64,000 nucleotides of DNA from an uncultured Chitinophagaceae bacterium (GCA_937862815.1 CALMED010000038.1:90155-154154), one strand, 5' to 3'. Counted from the stretch's first letter, positions 17,614-27,243 are shown. Translations and numbers: made by a program. The notes: a model not told the origin generated them from the letters alone.

Positions 17614-18276
17614 ATGCAACCTGTATTAATTTACTGCTACGATGCATACTGCGGCTGGTGTTATGGCTTCAGCCCGGTGATTAAACGCATGGCAGCCGAA
17701 TACGCCGGTCAGCTGCATACAGAAGTGCTGAGCGGGGGGATGGTGTTACCGGAAAGCCCGGTTCCTATCAGCGCAACAGCCAGCTATATACGCGATGCGT
17801 ATAAGACCGTGGAAGAAATGACCGGCATCCGCTTCGGGGCCGATTACCTGTGGCACATTCACAACCCGGAGCAGAGCGACTGGTTTCCCTCTTCCGAACT
17901 GCCGGCCATCGCGCTGTGCATCCTGAAAGAAATGCTGCCCGATAAGCAGGCAGCCATCGCTTCTGATCTGCAGTATGCGCTGCATCATGAAGGGCGCGAC
18001 CTTACCGACAAAGAAGCCTATCGCCATTTGCTGCAGCAATACGGTGTGGATGCGGAAGATTTTTACCGGAAAATCAGCAGTGATGAGTATAAAGAGAAGG
18101 CGTATTATGAGTTCCAGCTCTGCAAACAGCTCCAGGTAACCGGTTTTCCGCAGGTGCTGCTGCAGGAAACCGACAGCCGCTTTCACCTGCTGGCCCGGGG
18201 GTATACCGATTACGAAACGCTGAAGAAGCGGCTGGACCTTGTATTGACACAGACTGCGCAACATCAACGCAACTGA
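17614..18276 (+). CDS. DsbA/FrnE family thioredoxin-fold protein
   Basis: The 220-residue protein begins LIYCYDAYCGWCYGFSPVIK, a thioredoxin-fold first strand followed by a CGWC redox site. The helical insertion (residues about 50-160) and the late cis-proline region VTGFPQVLLQE match the FrnE-like DsbA family. There is no signal peptide, so it should be cytoplasmic, as FrnE-type proteins are; members are disulfide oxidoreductases or isomerase-like. The substrate is not known. It follows SMUG2 closely but has its own TACCTTTG box. Confidence 0.9.
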   Translation: MQPVLIYCYDAYCGWCYGFSPVIKRMAAEYAGQLHTEVLSGGMVLPESPVPISATASYIRDAYKTVEEMTGIRFGADYLWHIHNPEQSDWFPSSELPAIALCILKEMLPDKQAAIASDLQYALHHEGRDLTDKEAYRHLLQQYGVDAEDFYRKISSDEYKEKAYYEFQLCKQLQVTGFPQVLLQETDSRFHLLARGYTDYETLKKRLDLVLTQTAQHQRN

Positions 18277-18348
18277 AACAATCATTTAACAGCAAGGCTT
18301 AACCGTTGTTTTCCCTTGCAGTTGAAAATGCACCAATAATTAATATGT

Positions 18349-19263
18349 ATGATACTCACGGTAACACTCAATCCCTGCATTGATAAAAGCTCTACCCTGG
18401 AGCACCTGAAACCCGAAAGCAAGCTGCGCTGTACCGAGGTGGTGAATGAACCCGGTGGCGGCGGTATCAATGTAACCAAAGCATTGAAAAAGCTGGATGT
18501 CCCCACCGTAGCCTTGTTCCCTGCCGGTGGCAATAACGGCAACATGCTCTGTTACATGCTGGATGCCGAAGGTATCACCTACCATGCGGTGGATACCAAG
18601 GTGGAGACCCGCGAAAACTGGATTGTGCTCGAAACCTCTAAAAACAACCAGTACCGGTTTACGTTCCCGGGCCGCGCCGTGGAGGAAGAGACCATCATCA
18701 CACTCGTTGATCATATCCGTACGTTTTCTCCCTCCTTTGTAGTGGCCAGCGGCAGCCTGCCGCCCGGTCTGCCCGATTATTTTTACGGGCTGATCGTTAA
18801 AAATGCCGCAGCCGTTGGTGCCCGCTGCATTGTAGATACCAGCGGCGCCCCCCTGCAGGCACTTAAAGGCAAGAAGGCGTTTCTGATCAAGCCCAATATT
18901 GGCGAGCTGTGTAAGATGCTCGACCTGGTCTACCTGGAAAAGAGCGAAGTGCCTGCCGCTGCCCAGCAGGCCATCCGCGACGGGTATGCCGAGATGATGG
19001 CCGTGAGTATGGGACCCGATGGTGCCTGGCTGGTAACCAAAGACGAGAAGCATTTTGCCGCTGCACCCCCGGTGGAAAAGCGCAGTACCGTTGGGGCGGG
19101 CGACAGCATGGTGGCCGGGATGACCTACATGCTGCAGAAAGGGGCTTCGCTGCAGGAAACCATCCGCTTTGGTGTGGCCTGTGGCAGCGCCGCCACCATG
19201 AACCAGGGCACCCAGCTCTTCAACCGGGAGGACGCGGAGCGCCTGTACCATGCAATGGGGTGA
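18349..19263 (+). CDS. PfkB-family hexose kinase (1-phosphofructokinase-like)
   Basis: The 304-residue protein has PfkB/ribokinase landmarks. The N-terminal VTLNPCIDKSSTLEHL is the FruK/LacC/PfkB pattern, and NEPGGGGINVTKALKKL is the substrate-binding loop (signature 1). Near the C-terminus, KRSTVGAGDSMVAGMTY is signature 2 with the catalytic Asp in GAGDS. It phosphorylates a sugar phosphate with ATP; fructose-6-phosphate, fructose-1-phosphate or tagatose-6-phosphate cannot be told apart here. No sugar transporter or other hexose gene lies beside it. A second ATG four bases upstream is out of frame, so the start is ATG at 18349. Confidence 0.92.
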   Translation: MILTVTLNPCIDKSSTLEHLKPESKLRCTEVVNEPGGGGINVTKALKKLDVPTVALFPAGGNNGNMLCYMLDAEGITYHAVDTKVETRENWIVLETSKNNQYRFTFPGRAVEEETIITLVDHIRTFSPSFVVASGSLPPGLPDYFYGLIVKNAAAVGARCIVDTSGAPLQALKGKKAFLIKPNIGELCKMLDLVYLEKSEVPAAAQQAIRDGYAEMMAVSMGPDGAWLVTKDEKHFAAAPPVEKRSTVGAGDSMVAGMTYMLQKGASLQETIRFGVACGSAATMNQGTQLFNREDAERLYHAMG

Positions 19264-19341
19264 TGCTTTCCATTTTATTTCTCCTTTTTCACATAGGTGA
19301 CGAACGTCATTGTTTGGATGTACAGCCGTTGGTTCCTTTGC

Positions 19342-19359
19342 TTTAACCAAATGGTTAAA
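19342..19359. promoter_or_regulatory. Palindromic operator at the tetR start
   Basis: TTTAACCA (19342-19349) and TGGTTAAA (19352-19359) are exact reverse complements with a two-base spacer. A TTCCTTTG promoter-like box precedes it at 19333-19340 and the ATG follows at 19364, so the site overlaps the predicted transcription start. This is a typical TetR operator position. Confidence 0.7.
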
Positions 19360-19363
19360 TCAA

Positions 19364-19999
19364 ATGGTAAAAACGGTACAGGACCCTTCCACCGAAGAAA
19401 AGATACTGGCAGCTGCCCGGCAGGTCTTCCTGCAGAAAGGATCGGCGGGAGCCCGCATGCAGGATATTGCCGATGCGGCCGGTATCAACAAGGCCCTCCT
19501 GCATTATTATTTCCGCAGCAAGGAAAAACTGTTTGAAGTCATTTTCCGGGAAGCCATCACCCGGCTTATGCCCCGTATTCATGAAATCTTTGATCACGCG
19601 GAGCTTGATTTTTTCGAAAAAATCCGTGCATTTGTTCATGCTTACACAGGCATGGCCATGGAAAACCCGTATCTGCCGCTGTTTGTCCTCAACGAAATGC
19701 ACAGCAACCCCGATGTTTTTCTGGCAACGGTGTTCCCCAACCACAAAGACCTTCCTTTTAAAAAGGCCATCGCCGCCACCGAAGAGGCCATGAAAGGAGG
19801 AGAGATCCGTACCATGGAGCCGGTACAGCTCTTATTCAACATACTGTCGCTTGCTCTTTTTCCCTTTATCGCCCGGCCTATGTTTCAGCGGGTGATGCAG
19901 GTGTCCGGCAAGCGGTATGATACGTTGCTGGAGCAGCGACAAACGGAAGTGGCCGATTTTGTTATCCACGCCATTCAGATCAAACAACCGAAACGATAA
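19364..19999 (+). CDS. TetR/AcrR family transcriptional repressor
   Basis: The 211-residue protein has the TetR helix-turn-helix at residues about 10-55: EEKILAAARQVFLQKGSAGA then MQDIADAAGINKALLHYYFR, followed by SKEKLFEVIFREA. The remaining helical domain is the ligand-binding part, of ordinary length. I start at the ATG at 19364 (MVKTVQDP) since the palindromic operator lies immediately upstream. TetR genes in this position normally head an efflux operon (TolC-like, membrane fusion, ABC). Here the downstream operon is a deletion scar, so the repressor may now control only itself or loci elsewhere. Confidence 0.94.
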   Translation: MVKTVQDPSTEEKILAAARQVFLQKGSAGARMQDIADAAGINKALLHYYFRSKEKLFEVIFREAITRLMPRIHEIFDHAELDFFEKIRAFVHAYTGMAMENPYLPLFVLNEMHSNPDVFLATVFPNHKDLPFKKAIAATEEAMKGGEIRTMEPVQLLFNILSLALFPFIARPMFQRVMQVSGKRYDTLLEQRQTEVADFVIHAIQIKQPKR

Positions 20000-20002
20000 T
20001 AT

Positions 20003-20112
20003 ATGCGCATGCGTTTAACCTGGTTCCTCTGGCTGCTGCTGCCGCTTCACCTGCCGGCGCAGGAAGTGCCTGTGCTTACGCTGGGGCAGGCCTGGGCCGA
20101 AGGAGTACAGCT
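20003..20112 (+). pseudogene. 5' fragment of a TolC-like outer membrane efflux gene
   Basis: Starting three bases after tetR, the frame opens with a signal peptide, MRMRLTWFLWLLLPLHLPAQ, then EVPVLTLGQAWAEG. The LTLxQAW motif is the standard mature N-terminus of TolC family proteins. After about 35 codons similarity stops; the same frame then runs through the antisense or alternate frame of an ABC-2 permease and ends at 20248. Nothing else of the roughly 400-residue protein is present. The junction lies around 20100-20120. Confidence 0.72.
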
Positions 20113-20844
20113 CTCGGGGCCTCATATGCAAGCACCATCATCCGCAATTTCAACCAGGATTTCCGCCTCCGGTGGTTGCAGTTTCACCGTTTCAACCCGG
20201 AGCCCCGTATCGAAATCACCGGCAGCAACTGGTTCAACGTACACATGAACTACCGGCAGTTTATGGTGCCGGGCATCCTGGTGATTCTTGTAACCATGGT
20301 GGGCGCCTTTCTGGCTTCCCTCAATATTGTGCGGGAGAAGGAAATCGGTACCATTGAGCAGATCAACGTTACCCCCATCCGCAAGTATCATTTTATTTTG
20401 GGCAAGCTCATCCCTTTCTGGCTGCTGGCGCAGTTCGTGCTGGCCTTTGGTTTAGTCATTGCCCGTGTGGTGTACGGCGTGATACCTATCGGTAATATCG
20501 GGCTCATCTTCCTGTTTAATGCCGTGTACATGCTGGTGCTGATGGGGCTGGGACTGCTCATTTCCACCTACGTGCAAACGCAGCAGCAGGCCATGCTCAT
20601 CGCGTTTTTTATGATGATGGTCTTCATTCTGCTAAGCGGATTGTACACTTCCATTGAAAGCATGCCTGCCTGGGCGCAGTTCATTGCCCGCATCAATCCG
20701 GTCACTTATTTCATTGAGGTGATGCGCATGGTGGTGATGAAGGGCAGTACCCTGGCCGATATCAGCCGCCATCTCTTCATCATGCTGGGCATGGCGGTGT
20801 TGGTGAACAGCTGGGCGGTATGGAACTACCAGAAGCGGACCTGA
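20104..20844 (+). pseudogene. C-terminal fragment of an ABC-2 type transporter permease
   Basis: In the frame beginning about 20104, codons read ALGASYASTIIRNFNQDF and continue through EITGSNWFNVHMNYRQFMVP, the late periplasmic loop of YbhR/YhfQ-type ABC-2 permeases. Then come the usual C-terminal membrane segments with REKEIGTIEQINVTPIRKYH and INPVTYFIEVMRMVVMKG. About 150-180 N-terminal residues, including the first membrane helix, are missing. The fragment is fused, out of frame, to the first 35 codons of a TolC gene. A short internal start at TTG 20176 could still give a membrane protein, but without its ATPase a function is unlikely. Confidence 0.8.
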
Positions 20845-21025
20845 GGCCCAATGTTTTACCGGATGACCTTTTTAATGTTTTGTTAAAGATTGCTGCGCAT
20901 TCCCTGCTTTCTGCCGCTGAAAGGTGTTTTACAGTCCGTAATTATGCATTCCTGAAGCTGTAACAGGTCCCCCATTGATCCGGTGTAAAACAATAATTGT
21001 CCTTATATGTTACTTTTGCACCCGC

Positions 21026-21388
21026 ATGAAGAAGGTTCTCACATTGTTCGCATTTAGTGTGGTTATGTTGCCGGCCTGGTTGCCTGCAAAACCCGCGGTT
21101 GTGCCCCTTCAGACAAGTATCAACCAGTTGTTACTGTGCGATCACACCTTGTTTTTTCGCCACATAGAGCTGTCCGGACGTTCAAACCCTGTTCCACCAG
21201 ACCCCGATCACTCCCAACGTGCTGCTGTTGAAGTGGTGGACGAAGAGCCTCCACAGCAGTATCAGTTAAAGCATGATTATAACTGCATGCTGTTTCCCGG
21301 AAACTATAACGGGCATTATCCCGACTGTGTACCTTCCGGCTTCCCCTTCCTTATATACGATGTAACGTCCCCTCCTCCGGAAGTCTGA
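21026..21388 (+). CDS. Secreted protein of unknown function
   Basis: This 120-residue protein starts with a signal peptide, MKKVLTLFAFSVVMLPAWLP. The mature part is polar and proline-containing, with SNPVPPDPDHSQRAAVEVVD and two cysteines, and no recognised motif. The start at 21026 is decided by a TACTTTTG promoter box at 21011-21018 and the signal peptide; the longer frame from 20975 lies upstream of the promoter. It sits between the ABC scar and the RND efflux operon. Confidence 0.6.
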   Translation: MKKVLTLFAFSVVMLPAWLPAKPAVVPLQTSINQLLLCDHTLFFRHIELSGRSNPVPPDPDHSQRAAVEVVDEEPPQQYQLKHDYNCMLFPGNYNGHYPDCVPSGFPFLIYDVTSPPPEV

Positions 21389-21502
21389 ATAGCGATTCGT
21401 TATTCGTTTGTTCCTGCACGAATCAGCTGCAGGTGCGTAACTATTTTTTTCTAATGGCGCTCAGTGCTGTACTGCTGCAGCGCACCTAATCATTTACATC
21501 TT

Positions 21503-22642
21503 ATGCAACATCGTTATACCTATTCAGGCGTAGTGGCTGTTTTTTTATTATTGCTTGCAGCAGGTTTTACCTCCTGCAATCAAACCAAAGGCAAAGCAAC
21601 CGATAAGCCGGAAACCTACCGCGTTACCAACCCCCTTGTTGTAGACACTACCTTTCAGGAAGAGTACGTGGCTGAGATTCACTCGCTTCAGAACGTTGAA
21701 ATCCGCACCCGGGTAAAAGGGTTTATTGAACAGATACATATCGATGAAGGGCGGAATGCTGCTGCCGGGCAATTACTTTTCACGCTCAGCAGCCGCACTT
21801 TCCGCGAAGATCTGCTCAGGGCCAATGCCCAGCTGAAAAGCACCACGGCGGAACTGAAAGCAGTAGAGGTGGAACTGAACAATACAAAACTGCTGGTGGA
21901 AAAAGGGATTGTTTCCAAATCGGAGCTGGAAATGATGCTGGCAAAGCGGGAAGCTGTACAGGCCCGGATTGAGGAAGCGAATTCCGCGATTGCCCTGGCA
22001 AAACTCAATCTTTCCTACACCGGGATCCGTGCGCCTTTCAGCGGCGTTATCAACCGGATCCCCAACAAGCGGGGAAGTCTGGTGGATGAGGGTACGTTGC
22101 TCACCACACTGTCGAATAACCAGGAAGTATTCGCGTATTTCAATTTCTCTGAAAGTGACTATCTCAATTACATAACATCCGGCGAAATGGATCAGTTTTC
22201 AACGGTGGAACTGAAGTTGGCCAACCTGCAGCTGTATGGGTACAAAGGGCGGATTGAAGTTTCGGAAAGTGAATTCGACGCAGCTTCGGGTAACATCGCA
22301 TTCCGCGCCCGTTTTCCCAACCCCGACGGATTGCTGAAGCACGGGGGGAATGGAAAAATTATTATTACCAAACCCCTACGCAACGCCGTGCTGGTACCGC
22401 AGCGTTCCACTTTTGAAATTCAGGACAAGGTGTTTGTGTATGTAGTGAACGACCAAAATATCGTAAAACAGAAGGCCATCACTACCGGCAAGCGGCTGCC
22501 TCATTTTTATGTGGTGGAAAGCGGAATCCGTCCCGGTGATAAAATCATACTGGAAGGAGTGGAGAATCTGAAAAACGGACAGCAAATCACCCCGCAGGAG
22601 GTCAGCTCTGCAAATCTGCTGAACAAAGAGGACGAACAATAA
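21503..22642 (+). CDS. RND efflux periplasmic adaptor (AcrA/MexA-like lipoprotein)
   Basis: The 379-residue adaptor links an inner-membrane RND pump to its outer-membrane channel. It has a lipoprotein signal ending LLAAGFTSC, so it is probably anchored by lipid. Then follow the lipoyl half-motif VEIRTRVKGFIEQIHIDEGR, a coiled-coil hairpin (residues about 100-165, LKAVEVELNNTKLLVEKGIV), the second lipoyl half GIRAPFSGVINRIPNKRGSL, the beta-barrel with EVFAYFNFSESDYL, and a membrane-proximal C-terminus. The start is the ATG at 21503, since upstream codons lack a signal. It is the first gene of a three-gene operon; the pump begins 13 bases after it. Confidence 0.95.
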   Translation: MQHRYTYSGVVAVFLLLLAAGFTSCNQTKGKATDKPETYRVTNPLVVDTTFQEEYVAEIHSLQNVEIRTRVKGFIEQIHIDEGRNAAAGQLLFTLSSRTFREDLLRANAQLKSTTAELKAVEVELNNTKLLVEKGIVSKSELEMMLAKREAVQARIEEANSAIALAKLNLSYTGIRAPFSGVINRIPNKRGSLVDEGTLLTTLSNNQEVFAYFNFSESDYLNYITSGEMDQFSTVELKLANLQLYGYKGRIEVSESEFDAASGNIAFRARFPNPDGLLKHGGNGKIIITKPLRNAVLVPQRSTFEIQDKVFVYVVNDQNIVKQKAITTGKRLPHFYVVESGIRPGDKIILEGVENLKNGQQITPQEVSSANLLNKEDEQ

Positions 22643-22654
22643 CAATAGCGGCAC

Positions 22655-25600
22655 ATGACATCCCGATTCATTCACCGGCCGGTATTATCCATCGTAATAT
22701 CGGTCATCATAACCTTTTTGGGTTTGCTGTCGCTTACACAGTTACCCGTTACCCAGTTTCCTGAAATTGCTCCGCCCGAAGTAACGGTTACCACCAAATA
22801 TACCGGTGCCAACGCGGAAGCCTGCGTAAAAGCGGTGGTGACGCCGCTGGAACGGGCCATCAACGGTGTGCCGGGCATGGCGTATATGTCATCCGTGTCC
22901 GGTAATGATGGTACCAGTGTGATTCAGATTGTGTTCAAAGCAGGTACCGATCCCGATGTGGCGGCTGTAAATGTACAGAACCGTGTATCCTCCACGCTCG
23001 ATGAATTACCGGAAGAGGTGATTAAAGCCGGTGTTATTGTGGAAAAGGTGCAGAACAGCATGCTGATGTACCTGAACATCCTGAGTAAAGACACGGCACT
23101 GGATGAAAAGTTTCTCTACAATTTCACCGACATCAATATCCTGCCGGAGCTGAAGCGCATTGAAGGCGTTGGTTTTGCCGATATCATGGGCATGCGGGAA
23201 TACGCCATGCGCATCTGGCTGAAGCCCGACAAGATGGTCATGTACAACCTCTCGGCACCCGAGGTGATCAGTATGCTCAAGGCGCAGAATGTGGAAGCGG
23301 CACCGGGTAAAATCGGTGAAAGCTCGGGAAAACTGGCGCAATCACTGCAATATGTATTAAAATATACCGGTAAGTACAATACGAAAGAAGCCTACGAAAA
23401 TGTGGTATTGCGCAGCGATGCCAATGGCGAACTGCTGCGCTTACGCGACATTGCCGATGTGGAGTTTGATTCACAGGAGTACGATGTGCTTTCGAAAGAA
23501 AACGGAAAACCCTCCGCTGCTATCATGCTCAAGCAGCGTCCCGGCACCAACGCCAGCGATGTAATTGCTGCTATTAAAGCACGCATGGCAGAAATCAAAT
23601 CCGCCTCCTTTGCGCCGGGCATGGACTATACCATCAGCTACGATGTGTCCTCGTTCCTCGATGCATCCATCAGCGAGGTAATCAAAACACTGATCGAAGC
23701 ATTTCTGCTGGTAGCCCTGGTGGTGTTCATCTTCCTGCAGGACACCCGTTCCACCATCATTCCCATTCTGGCTGTTCCCGTATCGCTTATCGGTACTTTT
23801 TTCTTTATGCAGCTGATGGGTTTTTCGCTTAATCTCATCACCTTGTTTGCGATGGTACTGGCTATTGGTATTGTGGTGGACAATGCCATTGTGGTGGTGG
23901 AGGCCGTGCATGCCAAAATGGAGCATTCCAACATGGGGCCCCGCAAAGCCACCGAGCAGGCCATGCGGGAAATCAGCGGCGCCATCATTGCCATTACGCT
24001 CGTAATGTCAGCCGTATTTCTCCCGGTTGCTTTTCTGGAAGGCCCCACCGGAATTTTCTACCGCCAGTTTTCGCTTACCATGGCGGTATCCATTGTATTG
24101 TCGGGTGTTACGGCCCTTACCCTTACACCCGCTTTGTGTATGATGCTGTTGCGTAACACACATGCACCCCATGTAAAGCCGAAAAGTAAATCCCGGTTCG
24201 ATCGTTTCTTTGATGGCTTTAACCGTTGGTATAACGGGTTGTCGCATCGCTATCGCCGTCTCCTGCAACTGATTGCCAACCGGCGAATAGTAACTTTTGG
24301 TATTTTACTGCTCTTCAGTGCGGGTGCCGGACTGTTTGGCTGGCTGGTGCCGGGTGGATTTATTCCCAATGAAGACCAGGGGGCCATCTACGCCAATATC
24401 ACCACACCGGTAGGGGCCACGCTGGAACGTACCGACAAGGTGGTGGATGAAGTACAACGCATTGCACAGCAATTGCCGGGTGTGGATGCGGTTTCCAGTC
24501 TTTCCGGTTACAGTGTTCTTTCCGAAAGTGTGGGCGCTGTTTACGGAATGAACCTCATCAGCCTGAAGAACTGGAAGAACCGTGAACAAACGGATGCCGA
24601 AATCATACGGGAGCTGGAAGAAAAAACCAGCCATATCAAAGATGCGGGTATCGAATTCTTTACGCCACCTCCCGTGCCGGGCTATGGCAACTCCAGTGGC
24701 TTTGAGTTACGACTGCTCGACCGAACCGGCAGCGGCGATCTGCAGCAGCTGCAGCGCGTAACACGTGATTTTGTGGAGGAACTGAACAAACGCCCCGAAA
24801 TTACCGGCAGCTTTACCACCTTCAACGCCAGCTTTCCGCAATACCTGCTGCATATTGATGGCGATAAGGCCGCACAGAAAGGTGTTACCGCCGACAATGC
24901 CATGAGCACCCTGCAAACACTCATCGGCAGCGAGTATGCCACCAACTTCATCCGCTTTGGTCAGCTGTACCGGGTAATGGTACAGGCATTACCGCAATAC
25001 CGGGCAGCGCCGGATGACCTGCTGAAGTTGTACATCAAAAATGATGCGGGTGAAATGGTGCCTTTCTCTTCCTTCCTGCGCATCGAAAAAGTGTACGGTC
25101 CCGAACAGGTAACGCGGTATAATATGTACACTTCGGCCATGATTAACGGACAGCCGGCTGCCGGTTACAGCAGCGGACAGGCTATTGCTGCTGTAAAAGA
25201 AGTGGCCGCAGCCAAACTGCCGAAGGGTTTCGGGTACGACTGGGCAGGTTCTTCCCGCGACCAGGCCAACCAGGGCAACCAGGCCATAATCATTTTTATT
25301 GTCAGCCTGTTGTTTGTGTACCTGTTGCTGTCGGCACAGTACGAAAGTTTTCTATTGCCCTTCCCGGTTATCCTGTCGTTACCCATTGGTGTATTTGGCG
25401 CATTATTTCTGCTCTGGCTGATGGGCCTGGAGAACAACATCTATGCACAGATCGCCATGATTATGCTCATCGGTATTTTGGGCAAGAACGCCATCCTGAT
25501 CATTGAATTTGCTGCCTTAAAACACCGCGAGGGCATGAAGCCTTTTGCAGCGGCCACAGAAGCGGCAACACAGCGGTTACGTCCTATATTAATGACCTCT

Positions 25601-25819
25601 TTCGCTTTCATCGCCGGGTTGATACCCCTGATGATTGCCACCGGAGCGGGTCGCATCGGCAACAATACCATCGGGTCGGCAGCAGCCGGCGGCATGTTCT
25701 TTGGTACGGTGTTCGGCGTAATTGTGATTCCCGGGCTGTACGTTGTTTTTGCAACGCTGGCAGAAAAATTCAACCAGAAGGGCCGAAAAGAAGAAAAACC
25801 ATACACAGAAACCCTGTAA
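22655..25819 (+). CDS. RND multidrug efflux transporter (AcrB/HAE1 family)
   Basis: The 1054-residue pump exports hydrophobic and amphipathic compounds using the proton gradient. Family landmarks are FIHRPVLSIVISVIITFLGL at the N-terminus, PPEVTVTTKYTGANAEACVK, GIVVDNAIVVVEAVHAKMEH in the fourth membrane segment, and IGILGKNAILIIEFAALKHR in the tenth. In E. coli AcrB the fourth-segment pair is Asp407-Asp408; here it reads Asp-Asn, while the lysine of the tenth segment is kept. Two large periplasmic loops follow the first and seventh segments, as expected. It lies between its adaptor and its outer-membrane channel, three and thirteen bases away, in one operon. Confidence 0.96.
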   Translation: MTSRFIHRPVLSIVISVIITFLGLLSLTQLPVTQFPEIAPPEVTVTTKYTGANAEACVKAVVTPLERAINGVPGMAYMSSVSGNDGTSVIQIVFKAGTDPDVAAVNVQNRVSSTLDELPEEVIKAGVIVEKVQNSMLMYLNILSKDTALDEKFLYNFTDINILPELKRIEGVGFADIMGMREYAMRIWLKPDKMVMYNLSAPEVISMLKAQNVEAAPGKIGESSGKLAQSLQYVLKYTGKYNTKEAYENVVLRSDANGELLRLRDIADVEFDSQEYDVLSKENGKPSAAIMLKQRPGTNASDVIAAIKARMAEIKSASFAPGMDYTISYDVSSFLDASISEVIKTLIEAFLLVALVVFIFLQDTRSTIIPILAVPVSLIGTFFFMQLMGFSLNLITLFAMVLAIGIVVDNAIVVVEAVHAKMEHSNMGPRKATEQAMREISGAIIAITLVMSAVFLPVAFLEGPTGIFYRQFSLTMAVSIVLSGVTALTLTPALCMMLLRNTHAPHVKPKSKSRFDRFFDGFNRWYNGLSHRYRRLLQLIANRRIVTFGILLLFSAGAGLFGWLVPGGFIPNEDQGAIYANITTPVGATLERTDKVVDEVQRIAQQLPGVDAVSSLSGYSVLSESVGAVYGMNLISLKNWKNREQTDAEIIRELEEKTSHIKDAGIEFFTPPPVPGYGNSSGFELRLLDRTGSGDLQQLQRVTRDFVEELNKRPEITGSFTTFNASFPQYLLHIDGDKAAQKGVTADNAMSTLQTLIGSEYATNFIRFGQLYRVMVQALPQYRAAPDDLLKLYIKNDAGEMVPFSSFLRIEKVYGPEQVTRYNMYTSAMINGQPAAGYSSGQAIAAVKEVAAAKLPKGFGYDWAGSSRDQANQGNQAIIIFIVSLLFVYLLLSAQYESFLLPFPVILSLPIGVFGALFLLWLMGLENNIYAQIAMIMLIGILGKNAILIIEFAALKHREGMKPFAAATEAATQRLRPILMTSFAFIAGLIPLMIATGAGRIGNNTIGSAAAGGMFFGTVFGVIVIPGLYVVFATLAEKFNQKGRKEEKPYTETL

Positions 25820-25821
25820 AG

Positions 25822-27243
25822 ATGAAACGCATTCCAACCTTCCTGCTCATATTCATTGTTGTACTCCTGGCAGCTTGTGCGCCCCGCCACACTCCTCAGG
25901 AGCCACAGGGTCCTGTACTTCCGGCAACTTACGGACAAGGCAGCGATACAGCATTGATCCCCCTTCCTTATAAATCATTTTTTAAGGATCCCCTTTTACT
26001 GCAATTGCTGGATACAGCCCTGGTCAACAACTGGGATCTGCAGATCGCTCTGCAGCGCATTGAAAAGTTCAATGCCGATGTGCTGCAAACCACCGGTGCC
26101 CGCCGGCCGCGGGTAGATGCCGTTGTGGGCAGTGCCATCCGTCGCTACGGGCTCTATACCATGGATGGTGCAGGCAACAGCAGCACGTTTATGCTGCCCG
26201 GTAAAATTGTGCCGGCCGATCTGCCCGATTATTTTATCGGTTTTCAGTCGGCCTGGGAAATTGATCTCTGGGGCAAACTCAAAAACCGAAAAAAGGCCGC
26301 TGTTGCCCGCTACCTTGCCGGCAGGGAAGGCCGCAACCTGCTGCTCACCCGGCTGGTGAGTGAAATTGCCGACGGCTATTATGAATTGAAAGCGACCGAT
26401 CAGTTGTTGCGTATCATTGACGAAACCATTGCTATTCAGCAACGTGCCTTTGATATTGTAAAGGCAAAAAAAGAAGCAGCCGTGCTGAACGAGCTGGCGG
26501 TAAAACAGTTTGAAGCCCAGCTGGCTAACCTGCTCGCCTTGCAGAAAGAGCTGCAGCAATCCATACAGGTTACGGAAAACAGAATCAATTTCCTGGTGGG
26601 GCGTTTCCCCCAACCTGTAAAGCGGGATACGGTATTTGCCTACAACCAGCTGGTGCAGCAAATCGGGGCCGGCGTGCCCGCCGGTTTACTGGAAAACCGC
26701 CCCGATATCCGCCAGGCAGCCCTGGAAGTGTCGGCCTCACGGGCCGATGTGGCCGCTGCAAGGGCCGCTTTCAACCCCTCGTTTAACATTACCGCCAGTT
26801 TGGGGTACCAGGCGTTTCGTCCCGATCTGCTGTTCAATACGCCCCAGTCCATAGCCTATACGTTGGTGGGCGGGCTGGTAACGCCCCTGGTGAACCGTTC
26901 CGCACTCAAGGCTGCTTATTCCAACGCCAACGCCGGCCAGTTGGAAGCGATGTATGTGTACTATAAAACGGTGGTGCAGGCATACCATGAAGTGTACACA
27001 GAGTTGCAGCGTACCAGTAACCTAACGGAAATGTACCAGTTCAAGGCGTCGGAAACGCGGTTACTTTCGCAGTCGGTGGAGATTGCCGAAGAGCTGTTCC
27101 GGACGGGCCGTGCCACGTACCTGGAAGTACTGTATGCCCAGCAGCATACCCTCAAGGCAAAGATGGAGTTGGTGGAAATCAAAAAGCGGATACTCGCCTC
27201 CGGTGTAAACCTGTACCGGTCGTTGGGTGGTGGGTGGCAGTAA
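25822..27243 (+). CDS. RND outer-membrane channel lipoprotein (NodT/TolC family)
   Basis: This 473-residue lipoprotein forms the outer-membrane exit duct of the RND pump encoded just upstream (three-base spacing). The signal peptide ends IVVLLAACAPRH with a canonical LAAC lipobox. The mature protein has two repeated TolC/OEP halves: ALVNNWDLQIALQRIEKFNA begins the first, and LLENRPDIRQAALEVSASRA, the NodT signature, begins the second. Between these are long helical regions and FQSAWEIDLWGKL. Length is normal. It ends the operon, with a nitroreductase convergent 32 bases later. Confidence 0.95.
   Translation: MKRIPTFLLIFIVVLLAACAPRHTPQEPQGPVLPATYGQGSDTALIPLPYKSFFKDPLLLQLLDTALVNNWDLQIALQRIEKFNADVLQTTGARRPRVDAVVGSAIRRYGLYTMDGAGNSSTFMLPGKIVPADLPDYFIGFQSAWEIDLWGKLKNRKKAAVARYLAGREGRNLLLTRLVSEIADGYYELKATDQLLRIIDETIAIQQRAFDIVKAKKEAAVLNELAVKQFEAQLANLLALQKELQQSIQVTENRINFLVGRFPQPVKRDTVFAYNQLVQQIGAGVPAGLLENRPDIRQAALEVSASRADVAAARAAFNPSFNITASLGYQAFRPDLLFNTPQSIAYTLVGGLVTPLVNRSALKAAYSNANAGQLEAMYVYYKTVVQAYHEVYTELQRTSNLTEMYQFKASETRLLSQSVEIAEELFRTGRATYLEVLYAQQHTLKAKMELVEIKKRILASGVNLYRSLGGGWQ

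Noticed and set aside
20176..20844. Intact ABC permease starting at TTG 20176
   Set aside because: Coding similarity continues upstream of that TTG to about 20104 and then stops abruptly in a TolC fragment, so it is a truncated tail and not a complete gene.
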